Source: Teretinema zuelzerae (GTDB taxonomy: Bacteria; Spirochaetota; Spirochaetia; Treponematales; Treponemataceae). Taken from it: a stretch of 64,000 bases of DNA. The notes under the pieces are model-generated. The model made no database searches. It worked only from the letters and a program-made list of their open reading frames with translations, and was not told the origin of the DNA. Location: the NCBI RefSeq assembly GCF_021021555.1, contig NZ_JAINWA010000003.1, positions 1,178,001-1,242,000 of the forward strand, read 5' to 3'. The first letter of the stretch is position 1. Each line of letters starts with the position of its first letter. The position numbers and the translations under genes are program-made. This document shows positions 34,097 through 42,964 of the stretch, in pieces.

Positions 34097-34195
34097 CAAG
34101 TCTTCTTCCGGGGACGATCAAAAGAAAAAAGATCCGAGCGCAAGCTTGGGTCTTTTTTTTGCCTAGCGGAAGAAGACGGTTTTCTTCCGGGGACT
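34097..34195. repeat. Direct repeat, copy B, with terminator
   Basis: A second copy of the repeat at 33827, with only a few differences. Its hairpin is AGATCCGAGC-GCAA-GCTTGGGTCT. On the minus strand it follows the AraC gene stop directly and should terminate that gene. The segment between the copies is GC-rich chromosomal-type DNA. Confidence 0.8.
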
Positions 34196-34198
34196 ATC

Positions 34199-35311
34199 TC
34201 AGTTTTTATCGGGGCGGCAGACGGATTCCTGTTTCCATGCCCGGGGCGTTTTTCCGGTGACGCGGAGAAACACCTGATTGAAGGAAGACTTCGAGCCGAA
34301 GCCGCTGTCCAGGGCGAGCTCGAGGATGGTCTTCTCCGGATGCTCGACGATGAGGCGCTGGATCTCCCGTACCCGGTATTCATTAAGCCAATCCCTGAAA
34401 TTTTTCCCCATCGAACCGTTCAGAATTTCTGAAAGCTGATGCGCGCTTAAATCCGCGGCGTCTGCGACGGACTGAAGGGTGAGGTGTTCGTCGAGAAAGA
34501 GTTTTTTTTCCGTCATCAGCGAGTCGAGTTTTTTACCCGCGGCGGCGACGTCGAGAGTCCCGGTCTTGGGCGAAGCGTAGCGGCCGGAAGTTTTCAGGGC
34601 ATGACCGATGCCGAGAATCCGCGGGTAACGCAGCACGACGAAGGGCGGAATAAAGAAAATGAGGATCCCGATCAATATCGCGTAGCTGCCCAGAGAAAAA
34701 AGGAGCAAGGCCTGGTAGCTCAGATACCAGGCAAGCACCGAAATCCCGAAGCCGGCGAACAACAGGCTGCGGCGGGTCCAGGACTCCGAGCTCCCCCGCT
34801 TCAGGCGGATTATGCGAAAGACGAAAAAAGCGAAACAGACGACGAACCAGTCGGCCCAGGAGGCGTGGACGAAGGAAAAAGATGCGGGAAGATGGTCGTA
34901 TACGCGGGAGTCGGAGAGCTCAAGCATCAAAGAGAGAAGGTCGGGGCGCGCGAGGAGATAGGGCAACGTGGAAAGGGTTGCGGCCAGCGGCGGCAGAAAC
35001 AACAGCGGGGCGGCTTTGCCGGGAGAACCGTCGTGGTCAGCAAGATATATCAGATAATAGTAGAAACAGGGCGCCGCGAAGTACAGTAAATAGGGATTCA
35101 GATACAGAACAAACGGAAGCAGGCTTTCGAGATCGAGCCATACGATCGACTGAAAAACCGCGTTGAAACCGAGGCACGTAAAGGCGGCGCAGCCCCACGC
35201 GGCTTTCCGGGACGAAGGGCGGACGGCCAGATGGGCGAGGCCTACGACGACGCAGGAAAACCCCGCGGCGAAAAGACCCAAATACGTGAGAACTTCGAAT
35301 TCTATCGGCAT
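34199..35311 (-). CDS. Membrane-bound AraC-family regulator
   Basis: A 370-aa protein with about seven membrane segments in residues 1-235 (for example LFAAGFSCVVVGLAHLAV, FVVCFAFFVFRII, AILIGILIFFIPPFVVL) and a C-terminal AraC DNA-binding domain (about 265-365). The last part has LTLQSVADAADLSAHQLSEIL as the first helix-turn-helix and ILELALDSGFGSKSSFNQVF as the second. Such proteins sense a membrane or extracellular signal and bind DNA directly. The target is unknown; neighbours do not reveal it. Its stop lies next to the copy B terminator. Confidence 0.85.
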   Translation of the reverse strand: MPIEFEVLTYLGLFAAGFSCVVVGLAHLAVRPSSRKAAWGCAAFTCLGFNAVFQSIVWLDLESLLPFVLYLNPYLLYFAAPCFYYYLIYLADHDGSPGKAAPLLFLPPLAATLSTLPYLLARPDLLSLMLELSDSRVYDHLPASFSFVHASWADWFVVCFAFFVFRIIRLKRGSSESWTRRSLLFAGFGISVLAWYLSYQALLLFSLGSYAILIGILIFFIPPFVVLRYPRILGIGHALKTSGRYASPKTGTLDVAAAGKKLDSLMTEKKLFLDEHLTLQSVADAADLSAHQLSEILNGSMGKNFRDWLNEYRVREIQRLIVEHPEKTILELALDSGFGSKSSFNQVFLRVTGKTPRAWKQESVCRPDKN

Positions 35312-35372
35312 AATGAAGGAAGTATAGCACGTAAGGGGGATACCGACGAAAAGCCGCGGCCGGGCGGCCGGT

Positions 35373-36188
35373 TCAGGGATTGAAACGCCTGTACGCGTGT
35401 TGGACGACGAGTCCAGAGAGGATCATGCCGACCGTTGCGGTCACATGCACGGCGCTTCCGTTTATGATTTTTTTCGAAAGATTCCAGTCTATCGTTTCAC
35501 CGCCTTCGGATTGCGCCGGGGCCGATCCCGACGAGGATTCGCATGAGGGCGCCTCGTCGCGCGGGATTTCCGCGACGGTGATTTCGTCCCGGCGGGGCAG
35601 GTTTTCGGAACTGAAGACGACGGGAAAATGACCATCGAAGCTCCGTTTCCGCAAGCCCTGCCGGACGAGGCGGGCCAGCGGGCAGCCCTGCGTATCCCAG
35701 ATGTCGGCGACTTTAAAGCGGGTCGGATCGAGCTTCGCCGCGGCTCCCATCGAAGAAAAAAGAACGGCTCCGGCGGAAACGGCGTGTTCGATGAGATCGA
35801 GCTTGAAGGTCAGGCTGTCGATCGCGTCGATGACGTAGTCTCCCGGCCGGATATCGTAGAGATGCGCGTTCTCGCGGGAATAGATGTTCCGTACGGCCGT
35901 AACTTCGCAGAAGGGATGGATGGATTTGATGCGCGCTTCGAGCTCCAAAGCCTTGGGCATTCCCTCGTTTGAGACGACAGCTTCGAGCTGCCGGTTGACG
36001 TTGCTGAGGCACACGACGTCGGAATCCACCAGAACAAGGGAGCCGATTCCGGAGCGGGAGAGGCCTTCGGCGCACCAGCTGCCTACCCCGCCGAGACCGA
36101 ACACGAAGGCACGGGAGGATCTGAGGGCATCCAGGGCGGGTTCTCCGGTGATCAGGGCTAATCGTTGAAACACGGGATTTACAGGCAT
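35373..36188 (-). CDS. tcdA: tRNA threonylcarbamoyladenosine dehydratase
   Basis: A 271-aa E1-like enzyme of the ThiF/MoeB/HesA superfamily. GLGGVGSWCAEGLSRSGIG forms the ATP loop and is followed by DSDVVCLSNVNRQ, the usual acidic and arginine residues. The C-terminal hydrophobic tail and TVGMILSGLVVQHAYRR fit TcdA (CsdL), which cyclises t6A37 in tRNAs that read ANN codons. Length matches. It stands alone between the AraC gene and the sulfur operon. Confidence 0.85.
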   Translation of the reverse strand: MPVNPVFQRLALITGEPALDALRSSRAFVFGLGGVGSWCAEGLSRSGIGSLVLVDSDVVCLSNVNRQLEAVVSNEGMPKALELEARIKSIHPFCEVTAVRNIYSRENAHLYDIRPGDYVIDAIDSLTFKLDLIEHAVSAGAVLFSSMGAAAKLDPTRFKVADIWDTQGCPLARLVRQGLRKRSFDGHFPVVFSSENLPRRDEITVAEIPRDEAPSCESSSGSAPAQSEGGETIDWNLSKKIINGSAVHVTATVGMILSGLVVQHAYRRFNP

Positions 36189-36244
36189 AAGAGACAGCTT
36201 ACCAATTCAGGCGGATTTGTCAATCATGAGGGTTTAAAAGGACG

Positions 36245-36278
36245 GCCGGCGGGCACGAAGCAAACTGAACCCGCCGGC
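36245..36278 (-). terminator. Terminator after metY
   Basis: GCCGGCGGG pairs with CCCGCCGGC around a 16-base loop; on the minus strand CGTCCTTTT follows. Confidence 0.7.
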
Positions 36279-36303
36279 GTCTTTCTATTTCGAACCCTTG
36301 TAC

Positions 36304-37608
36304 TTAAGCTTTGGAGAGAGCCTGCTCAAGATCCGCGATGATGTCGTCGATATGTTCTATTCCTATGGACAGGCGCACGAGGTCCGGAGGCAGGCCGCTT
36401 TCGAGCTGTTCCGCGTCGGACAGCTGGGAATGGGTCGTGCTCGCCGGATGTATCGCGAGGCTTTTCGCGTCGCCTACGTTGGCAAGATTTGAAAAGAGCT
36501 CGAGCGAGTCGATGAAGCGCTGGCCCTTCTCCCTCCCGCTCCCCGCGGCGTCGGACTTGATGCCGAATACGACTACGCCGCCGAAGCCGTTCTTGAACTG
36601 CCGCTCTGCAGTCGGCCGGGCCGGATCGTCCGAAAGCCCCGGATAGCGCACCCACGCGACTTTCTCGTGCTTTTTAAGCCGTTCGGCAACCTTCAGGGCA
36701 TTTTCGTTGTGCCGGGCCATGCGGACCGGGAGGCTTTCCGTGCCCTGCAGGAAAATCCAGGAATTGTCGGGAGAAAGGCAGGCGCCGAGGTTCCGCAAGG
36801 GATCGGTGCGGAAGCGGAAGGCGAAGGCCGCCGGAGCGAGAGGCTCGGGAAGGTCGTAGGCCCAGCGCAAACCGTGGTAGGCGGGATCCGGCTCGGTCAA
36901 GAGGGGCACGTTGCCCTTTCTCCAGTCGAACTTGCCTGAATCTATGACCACTCCGCCGATGCCGGTTCCGTGGCCGCCGATCCATTTGCTCAAACTGTGG
37001 ATGACGATGTCCGCGCCGTCCTCTATCGGACGGTAGTTCACCGGCGGCGTAAACGTAGAGTCCACGACAAGCGGGATGCGGGCTTCGTGGGCGACCTTCG
37101 CGATCGCTTTGATGTCCACTACATCGAGAGTCGGGTTTCCGATGGTTTCCACGAATACGAAGCGGGTTTTCGGAGTGATCGCCTTGCGCACGTTCTCGGG
37201 ATCGAGCGCGTCGACGAGCTTCACGTTGATTCCCTGATCCTTGAGAAGCACGGTGAACTGCGTGAAGGTTCCGCCGTAAATGTTCCTTGCGGAGACGATC
37301 TCGTCGCCGGCGCGGGCCAGGGTCAGAGCCGTATAGTGGATGGCCGCCGTGCCGGAGGACGTTACTACCGCGGCGACGCCTCCTTCGAGAAGAGCCATCC
37401 GGTTTTCCAGAACCTGCGAGGTCGGGTCGCCGAGGCGGGAGTATATGAATCCCAATTCCTTCAGGGCGAAAAGGTTCGCTCCGTGTTCGGCGGAATTGAA
37501 ATTATACGCCGTCGTCCGGTATACCGGGACGGCCCGGGAGTTCGTCGCGGGATCGGGAGTCTGTCCTCCGTGAACCGCGAGGGTTTCAACATGCAACTGC
37601 TTCGCCAT
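36304..37608 (-). CDS. metY: O-acetylhomoserine sulfhydrylase
   Basis: A 434-aa PLP enzyme of the Cys/Met metabolism family. It joins O-acetylhomoserine with sulfide to make homocysteine. The Schiff-base lysine is in HSLSKWIGGHGT, and RLGDPTSQVLENR near the N-terminus plus TSSGTAAIHYT bind cofactor and substrate. The 430-aa length separates it from MetB/MetC (about 390). It follows cysK by 18 bases on the same strand, forming a cysK-metY sulfur assimilation operon. Confidence 0.92.
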   Translation of the reverse strand: MAKQLHVETLAVHGGQTPDPATNSRAVPVYRTTAYNFNSAEHGANLFALKELGFIYSRLGDPTSQVLENRMALLEGGVAAVVTSSGTAAIHYTALTLARAGDEIVSARNIYGGTFTQFTVLLKDQGINVKLVDALDPENVRKAITPKTRFVFVETIGNPTLDVVDIKAIAKVAHEARIPLVVDSTFTPPVNYRPIEDGADIVIHSLSKWIGGHGTGIGGVVIDSGKFDWRKGNVPLLTEPDPAYHGLRWAYDLPEPLAPAAFAFRFRTDPLRNLGACLSPDNSWIFLQGTESLPVRMARHNENALKVAERLKKHEKVAWVRYPGLSDDPARPTAERQFKNGFGGVVVFGIKSDAAGSGREKGQRFIDSLELFSNLANVGDAKSLAIHPASTTHSQLSDAEQLESGLPPDLVRLSIGIEHIDDIIADLEQALSKA

Positions 37609-37626
37609 CGATTTCTCTCCTCTTTT

Positions 37627-38547
37627 TCATTCTTCGAAAAGCCAGGTTGAAAGATAGCGCTCGCCCGTGTCCGGAAGAATCGCCACAATTGTCTTGCCCT
37701 TGTTTTCGGGCCGTTTCGCTATCGTCAGGGCGGCTTCAAGAGCGGCCCCGGAAGATATGCCGATAAGGATGCCTTCTTCCTTGGCCGCGCGGCGGGCTGT
37801 CGCGCCGGCTTTCACGTCGTCGGTGAGGTAGATCTCGTCCGCCACGGACTTATTGAGAACTCCGGGAATGAAGCCGGCACCGATTCCCTGAATCTTGTGC
37901 GGGCCCGGCTGACCTCCGGAAATAACCGGAGAAGCGGCAGGCTCCACTACCACGACCTTCAGGCCGGGGTTCTTCGACTTCAGATACTCGCCCGCGCCGG
38001 TGATCGTCCCTCCCGTGCCCACTCCCGAAACGAATACGTCGATGTTTCCGTTCGTGTCTTTCCAGATTTCAGGGCCGGTGGTCGCGCGATGCACTTCAGG
38101 ATTGGCAGGATTGTTGAACTGCTGGGGAATGAAGGAGTTCGGGATTTCGGCGGCGAGCTCCTCGGCCTTCGCTATCGCTCCCTTCATTCCTTTCGCGCCT
38201 TCGGTGAGCACGAGCTCTGCGCCGTACGCCTTCAGCAGTTTACGGCGTTCTACGCTCATGGTTTCAGGCATCGTCAGTATTATGCGCAAGCCCTTCACGG
38301 CGGCCACGGCCGCCAGCGCGATTCCGGTGTTTCCGCTCGTCGGCTCGATGATGACTGTGTCTTTCGTGATTTTTCCTTCTTTCTCGGCCGCTTCTATCAA
38401 AGCCCGGCCGATACGGTCTTTCACGCTCGAAAAAGGATTGAAGCTCTCGAGTTTTACATACACATGAGCTTCGCTGTCGTTCAGTCTGTTGATTCTCACC
38501 AGGGGCGTATTCCCGATAAGATCCGTGATTTTGTCAACTTTAGCCAT
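37627..38547 (-). CDS. cysK: Cysteine synthase A
   Basis: A 306-aa O-acetylserine sulfhydrylase that makes cysteine from O-acetylserine and sulfide. The PLP lysine is in SSVKDRIG (about residue 43), the substrate loop is [10 protein letters not shown], the phosphate loop is [10 protein letters not shown], and [10 protein letters not shown] is near the end. It is the first gene of the cysK-metY operon, behind a well-formed promoter with a candidate sulfur-responsive element further upstream. Confidence 0.95.
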   Translation of the reverse strand: MAKVDKITDLIGNTPLVRINRLNDSEAHVYVKLESFNPFSSVKDRIGRALIEAAEKEGKITKDTVIIEPTSGNTGIALAAVAAVKGLRIILTMPETMSVERRKLLKAYGAELVLTEGAKGMKGAIAKAEELAAEIPNSFIPQQFNNPANPEVHRATTGPEIWKDTNGNIDVFVSGVGTGGTITGAGEYLKSKNPGLKVVVVEPAASPVISGGQPGPHKIQGIGAGFIPGVLNKSVADEIYLTDDVKAGATARRAAKEEGILIGISSGAALEAALTIAKRPENKGKTIVAILPDTGERYLSTWLFEE

Positions 38548-38615
38548 AGAAATCTCCTTATGTTTGCAACCCTCGATAACGGGAATGCCCTAATTCCTAG
38601 TACTTGTATAGTTAT

Positions 38616-38644
38616 TATATACCATTATTAAATTCAGATGTCAA
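38616..38644 (-). promoter_or_regulatory. cysK promoter
   Basis: On the minus strand TTGACA (38639-38644) is followed after 17 bases by TATATA (38616-38621), with a TATAAT two bases further on. About 65 bases of leader precede cysK. CTAGGAATTAG within the leader resembles half of the shared operator upstream. Confidence 0.75.
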
Positions 38645-38665
38645 TCATTTAATCATATAATTACT

Positions 38666-38682
38666 ATCAATTTAGTAAGAAT
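38666..38682. promoter_or_regulatory. Candidate sulfur-regulon operator, cysK side
   Basis: ATCAATTTAGTAAGAAT is 16 of 17 bases identical to an element in front of the URO-D/ABC operon at 42862. It lies about 20 bases upstream of the cysK -35 box, in the gap between the ABC operon and cysK. An Rrf2/CymR-type regulator would fit, but no such gene is in the window. Confidence 0.45.
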
Positions 38683-38725
38683 AAATATAATTCACACTAG
38701 AAGGACAGACCATAAGCCGGACAGC

Positions 38726-39478
38726 TCAGATTACGAAGTCGTTTTCAGGGACTATGCGGCGCAAAAACTGCTTTGTCCGCTCCTCTTTCGGATTTCCGAA
38801 AATGTCGCGAGGCGAACCCCTCTCCACGACTACGCCGCCGTCCATGAACACCACCTGGTTCGCGACGTTCTGCGCGAAGTTCATCTCGTGGGTGACGACC
38901 ACCATCGTGGTTTCCTCCCTGGCGAGCTGTTTCATGATGCCGAGCACCTCTCCGATCAGCTCGGGATCGAGCGCGGAGGTAGGCTCGTCGAAAAGGATGA
39001 TTTCAGGATCGACCGCGATTGCCCGGGCGATGCCGACCCGCTGCTGCTGGCCTCCGGACAATTTCGACGGATAATAATCGCGGCGGTCGGACAAGCCTAC
39101 CTTCATCAACGCCTTATTGGCTTTTTCGAGAGCAAGGCTTTTCGGCATTCCCCGCCCGACTATGAGCCCTTCGGTCACATTCTCGAGAGCGGTTTTGTTG
39201 CTGAACAGGTTGTAGTTCTGAAACACGAACGCGGTTCTTTTTCTGACAAGGGCAACCTCTTTCCCGTGAGCCTTCGCGAGGTTCAGTTTAAGCCCGTCGA
39301 AATCCATCTCGCCCTGATCGGCCCGTTCGAGAAAGTTCATGCACCTGAGAAGAGTCGTCTTTCCGGAGCCGGAAGGCCCGAGTATCACGATGACGTCGCC
39401 CTTGCTGACGGATATGTCCACGCCCTTGAGCACCTCTGTCCCGTGAAAACTTTTATGTACGTTAGTAACTTCAAGCAT
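38726..39478 (-). CDS. Cystine-type amino acid ABC transporter, ATPase
   Basis: A 250-aa ATPase starting [11 protein letters not shown]. It has Walker [10 protein letters not shown], the signature LSGGQQQR, Walker [13 protein letters not shown] and the H-loop VVTHEM, all typical of the polar amino acid subfamily (GlnQ/TcyC type). The start at 39478 overlaps the permease stop by eight bases. It is the last gene of the transporter operon, next to cysK, so cystine or another sulfur amino acid is the probable substrate. Confidence 0.88.
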   Translation of the reverse strand: MLEVTNVHKSFHGTEVLKGVDISVSKGDVIVILGPSGSGKTTLLRCMNFLERADQGEMDFDGLKLNLAKAHGKEVALVRKRTAFVFQNYNLFSNKTALENVTEGLIVGRGMPKSLALEKANKALMKVGLSDRRDYYPSKLSGGQQQRVGIARAIAVDPEIILFDEPTSALDPELIGEVLGIMKQLAREETTMVVVTHEMNFAQNVANQVVFMDGGVVVERGSPRDIFGNPKEERTKQFLRRIVPENDFVI

Positions 39479-40190
39479 ATTTTCTCCCTGCAAGACGATG
39501 CTTGCCCAGGCGCTTTTCCGCAGCATCGAAAACGAGCTGTACGCCAGCGCATAATACGACGTAAATCAGAAAAATATCCAGATACGCCTCAATGTAATTA
39601 TAACCGTACGAAGCTTCTATCTTAGCGATCGCGGTTACTTCCCGAACCGTCATCATAAAGGCAAGAGAAGTCGACTTCAGCAGCGACGTTGCCGCGTTGC
39701 ACAAATTCGGAAGCGCCGCCAGCAATGCTTGCGGAACTATGATTCTCCTGTAGGCCTGACTCGCGGACAATCCGGCCGCAAGACCCGCTTCCAGCTGGCC
39801 TTTGTCCACTGTACCCAACGCAGACCTGAACACTTCGGTCAACACAGCCGTCGTATTGAACGAAAACACGGCGTAGGCGTACCAGACGGGATTCAGGGAA
39901 AACACATCGATGGACAAGCCGAAGCCCGTGAAAACGGCGTTCAGAAAGCTCGGAAGAAGACTGTACGCGATCAGAATCTGCAATACGATCGGCGTGCTGC
40001 GCGCGAACGAAACGTACACGGCGACGGCATTGTTGAAACCCTTCGTTCTGTATATCCTCGCCAGGGAAAAAAAGAAGGCCGCGGGCATCGATACGAGCAA
40101 CGCAACAAGGGTAATTCCCAGAGTCGTCGGAACTCCCTCAAGAACGCGATAAAAGGTTTTCAGCATGAATTGAATGTCGAGGGTTCTCAT
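39471..40190 (-). CDS. Cystine-type ABC transporter permease 2
   Basis: A 239-aa inner-membrane permease of the HisM/TcyB family with about five membrane segments and the EAA loop ([21 protein letters not shown]) that contacts the ATPase. It overlaps both neighbours by a few bases (ATGA at its start). It works as a heterodimer with the preceding permease. Confidence 0.88.
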   Translation of the reverse strand: MRTLDIQFMLKTFYRVLEGVPTTLGITLVALLVSMPAAFFFSLARIYRTKGFNNAVAVYVSFARSTPIVLQILIAYSLLPSFLNAVFTGFGLSIDVFSLNPVWYAYAVFSFNTTAVLTEVFRSALGTVDKGQLEAGLAAGLSASQAYRRIIVPQALLAALPNLCNAATSLLKSTSLAFMMTVREVTAIAKIEASYGYNYIEAYLDIFLIYVVLCAGVQLVFDAAEKRLGKHRLAGRKYA

Positions 40191-40891
40191 CCGATGCTCC
40201 TTTTGCCGCGGCTTAACCGGCGCTCAATAACCCCGAAGGTTTTTTCAATCACGATAATCAAAGCCCAATACAAAAGTGCCAGGGCCGTATACGTTTCAAC
40301 AGCCCATGCGCCGTAGTTTCGGGCAATTAGCAATATGCCCTGCCCCATCATATCGATCAAGCCGATGGTATAGGCCAGCGCTCCTTCCTTCATCAGGGAG
40401 ACTAAGGCGTTCCCTAAATTCGGCAGGGCGGAGACGGCGGCCTGCGGCAGAACGATGCGGATATTCGCCTGCAGCCCGCTCAACCCGGAACTGACGGCGG
40501 CTTCGTACTGTCCCCGGTCCACCGAAAGATAGGATGAACGCATGATCTCGGAAACCGTCGCCGCGAAAAGAAGACTCAGCGTAACGATCACAAAAAAGGC
40601 GGTATGGAAAAAGTGAATATTGATTCCGAAAAGACGAATCAATGCCTCCGGCAAACCGTAAAAGACAATGAATAACAGAACGATCGAAGGAGTACACCGG
40701 AGAATCCAGGTATACCCGTTCGCCAGGAACCTTAAAAATCCGGGCTTCCCGAGCTTCGCGGCGGCTAAAAGCCAACCCAGAAGAAGTCCGGCGGCCAGAG
40801 TAGCGAACGCTACCCCGACCGTAACGGATACGTATGGAAGCAAGACCGGAATCGTTGTAAAAATTCGTTGCGGCTCGAAAGGACGATCCAT
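40187..40891 (-). CDS. Cystine-type ABC transporter permease 1
   Basis: A 234-aa permease with five predicted membrane segments and an EAA-type loop (AAVSSGLSGLQANIRIVLPQA). It belongs to the same HisMQ-type family as the next gene. It lies 26 bases after the binding-protein gene, and its stop overlaps the start of permease 2 by four bases, so both are made together. Confidence 0.88.
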   Translation of the reverse strand: MDRPFEPQRIFTTIPVLLPYVSVTVGVAFATLAAGLLLGWLLAAAKLGKPGFLRFLANGYTWILRCTPSIVLLFIVFYGLPEALIRLFGINIHFFHTAFFVIVTLSLLFAATVSEIMRSSYLSVDRGQYEAAVSSGLSGLQANIRIVLPQAAVSALPNLGNALVSLMKEGALAYTIGLIDMMGQGILLIARNYGAWAVETYTALALLYWALIIVIEKTFGVIERRLSRGKRSIG

Positions 40892-40917
40892 TGTCCGACT
40901 CTCCCGTCGCTATTGCG

Positions 40918-41769
40918 CTATTGCGTTACATAGACGAAAACGTCTTCGCCGAAGTATTTCAAAGACAAGGAGGACAGGGTTCCGTTTTCTTTCAAAGTCT
41001 TGATCGCCCGATCATAGGCGTCTGCAAGGGGCTGATTGCTTTTATTGAACAGAGGCCAGGTCGGAATACCTTTGTAGGGGGCATAGCTCAGCTTTCCCGC
41101 AAGAGAGTGGTACGGGCCCTTCCCGTCCGCGACATTATTCTCGTACGACAGCTTGATGTCGAAAAACGCATCGTATCGCCCCTCCAGGACCCACGCATAC
41201 GCATCGTTGATTACGAAAGTATCCGCAGGCTCCAGTTTCACCGGTTTCTCGGGATGGGCTTTGTTGTACTCCTGCACCACAGCGAATTGGGCGCTTTGAG
41301 GCGCGATCGGCACAAGCTTGCCGCTAAAACGTGCGAACGATTCAAAATCGCGGATTTTATCGGCGTCTGCGGACCGGAAGGTAATGCCGATGACGCTTGC
41401 CGCTATCGGATTTTGAGGAAAAAGAAACTTGTTTTTCCGTTCTTCAGTCACCCATGCGCCCTTGGTTCCCACCTGATACTTCCCCGATTCTACCCCGATC
41501 AGCAAATCGTCGTCGGAAGTAGGAACAAACTTGAATTCGTATTCGGGAAGCAATTCATCGACGGCTTTTAAGACCGCTACCTCGAAACCGTCCGATTCGC
41601 CCTTTTCGTTGACAAAATCGTACGGAACATATGTCTGTGTATGCGCCGCGTATATCTTGACCGGCTTTCCGGAAGGACTTCCGGCGTCTTTCGCTCCTCC
41701 GGCATACGCCGAAGATACAACCGCAGCCAAAACGGCGATAAAAACCGCATTTCTCTTTGAACCTTTCAT
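40918..41769 (-). CDS. Amino-acid ABC transporter substrate-binding protein
   Basis: A 283-aa periplasmic protein of the SBP_bac_3 family. A signal peptide (FIAVLAAVVSSAYAGG) is clear; there is no lipobox cysteine, so it seems to be soluble in the periplasm. VPYDFVNEKGESDGFEVAVLKAV is the ligand-binding lobe with the usual G-F-E-V pattern. Its genetic place between a URO-D-like gene and permeases beside cysK suggests a sulfur-containing amino acid as ligand. Confidence 0.88.
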   Translation of the reverse strand: MKGSKRNAVFIAVLAAVVSSAYAGGAKDAGSPSGKPVKIYAAHTQTYVPYDFVNEKGESDGFEVAVLKAVDELLPEYEFKFVPTSDDDLLIGVESGKYQVGTKGAWVTEERKNKFLFPQNPIAASVIGITFRSADADKIRDFESFARFSGKLVPIAPQSAQFAVVQEYNKAHPEKPVKLEPADTFVINDAYAWVLEGRYDAFFDIKLSYENNVADGKGPYHSLAGKLSYAPYKGIPTWPLFNKSNQPLADAYDRAIKTLKENGTLSSLSLKYFGEDVFVYVTQ

Positions 41770-41824
41770 ACAACACCCCCGAATTTCTATTTTTCTCCGG
41801 ATGAACCATCCGGGTAACGCAGAA

Positions 41825-42835
41825 TCAATTCCGAATCAAAGAAGCCTCGTCTCTGACCCAGGAAAGCCTTTGAACGTCTATATCTGAAGGCAGCGAACAA
41901 TCTGCGCCCAGAGCAACGCCTGAAGAACCGGACTCGGCCAGCAAAGCGCGGGTAAAATCGCGAATTTCCTTTTCGCTTCCCCGATACAGCAAACCGTCGC
42001 TGCCGTTTGCGAATCCGCCGATAACGGCTCTTCCGCCGAATAATTTCTTTCCCTCTTTCAGACTTATTTTCTCAACATTCACTGCCCAGTTGACCGCTGC
42101 CGACTCGTAGTCGGCGAACAAAGTCAGATTATTTCTTCCGCCCTGATACCCGCATACATGCAGAATATTCTGTCCGCCAGCCCGATTCGCGGCCGCAAGA
42201 ACCGCCTTGTCCGAAGGAGCGATCACCTCGCGGTAAACTGAATCTGCTATTCTGCCGTCCTGGACGCTCTGAACGCTTACATACACACCGTCCGCTCCGC
42301 CTTCCTCGATGACGAGCCGCGACAACAGGGCCAGGCTTTCTCCTACGGCGTCGAGCGCTCTGCGAACCGCCGACGGATTTTCTAAAATGAAGTCTGCCAA
42401 ACGCCTGTTGCCTTTCTCCCCGTCGCCGAACAAAATCCGAAGCATCGTCGCAGGACTGAAAATGTTATAGAAAACCATTATTTCCGAACCGAAGCGCCCG
42501 ACAAGTTCCTTCACCAACCGAACCTGCCCCTGTATCCAGGGATGAGAACCCTCGAGAGGCGCAATTCTCTCGAGGGATGAAATACTGGAATCCGACGACA
42601 GCAAAGGATCAGGGTACTTGAAAAAACCGTCGCTCATCAGTTTGACGAGGTCGGGTTTGAAAGCGTCATAATACCGAAGGTGTCCATCGATATTTTTCCG
42701 GACGACTTCGGGATTATCCAATCCGTTAAATACGTCGTCCCCTTCAACGAAATGAAACCAGAAACCGACCGGAGTGCGCTCAGGTACTTTATTCCTGAAC
42801 ACATCCGACACGAGATCCCTTTTGTTGCTATTCAT
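41825..42835 (-). CDS. URO-D superfamily, MtaA/CmuA-like methyltransferase
   Basis: A 336-aa TIM-barrel protein. HVCG (about residue 229) and GADC (about 313) form an H-x-C...C zinc site as in methylcobamide:coenzyme M methyltransferases (MtaA, MtbA, CmuA). True uroporphyrinogen decarboxylases lack this site, and the gene is not near haem genes. It is the first gene of the ABC-transporter operon. It may move methyl groups to or from a thiol, perhaps on an imported methylated sulfur compound. The partner corrinoid protein is not in the window. Confidence 0.7.
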   Translation of the reverse strand: MNSNKRDLVSDVFRNKVPERTPVGFWFHFVEGDDVFNGLDNPEVVRKNIDGHLRYYDAFKPDLVKLMSDGFFKYPDPLLSSDSSISSLERIAPLEGSHPWIQGQVRLVKELVGRFGSEIMVFYNIFSPATMLRILFGDGEKGNRRLADFILENPSAVRRALDAVGESLALLSRLVIEEGGADGVYVSVQSVQDGRIADSVYREVIAPSDKAVLAAANRAGGQNILHVCGYQGGRNNLTLFADYESAAVNWAVNVEKISLKEGKKLFGGRAVIGGFANGSDGLLYRGSEKEIRDFTRALLAESGSSGVALGADCSLPSDIDVQRLSWVRDEASLIRN

Positions 42836-42861
42836 CGTTTTCTCCTTAAACTAGTAAATCA

Positions 42862-42878
42862 ATCAATTTAGTAGGAAT
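42862..42878. promoter_or_regulatory. Candidate sulfur-regulon operator, URO-D/ABC side
   Basis: ATCAATTTAGTAGGAAT matches the cysK-side element at 16 of 17 bases. A related CTAGTAGGAAAT follows about 35 bases further at 42914-42925. Both are in the 129-base AT-rich gap upstream of the URO-D-like gene. Confidence 0.45.
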
Positions 42879-42964
42879 AATGAGTTTATACACATATAAA
42901 TAAAATGTGTCTAGTAGGAAATAGAGAAAAATCATAAATACTATTCCGGTTGCTCCGGGAATCG

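Noticed and set aside
33810-34383. Minus-strand frames containing VPGRRL-type peptides
   Set aside because: They arise from the duplicated terminator repeat, are low-complexity and overlap the real AraC gene or terminators.
33719-34432. Long plus-strand reading frame over the repeat region
   Set aside because: It consists of translated repeats and terminators and runs antisense into the AraC gene; there is no ribosome binding site.
41825-42835. hemE (uroporphyrinogen decarboxylase)
   Set aside because: The HxC...C zinc site and the sulfur transporter context fit MtaA/CmuA-like methyltransferases better.
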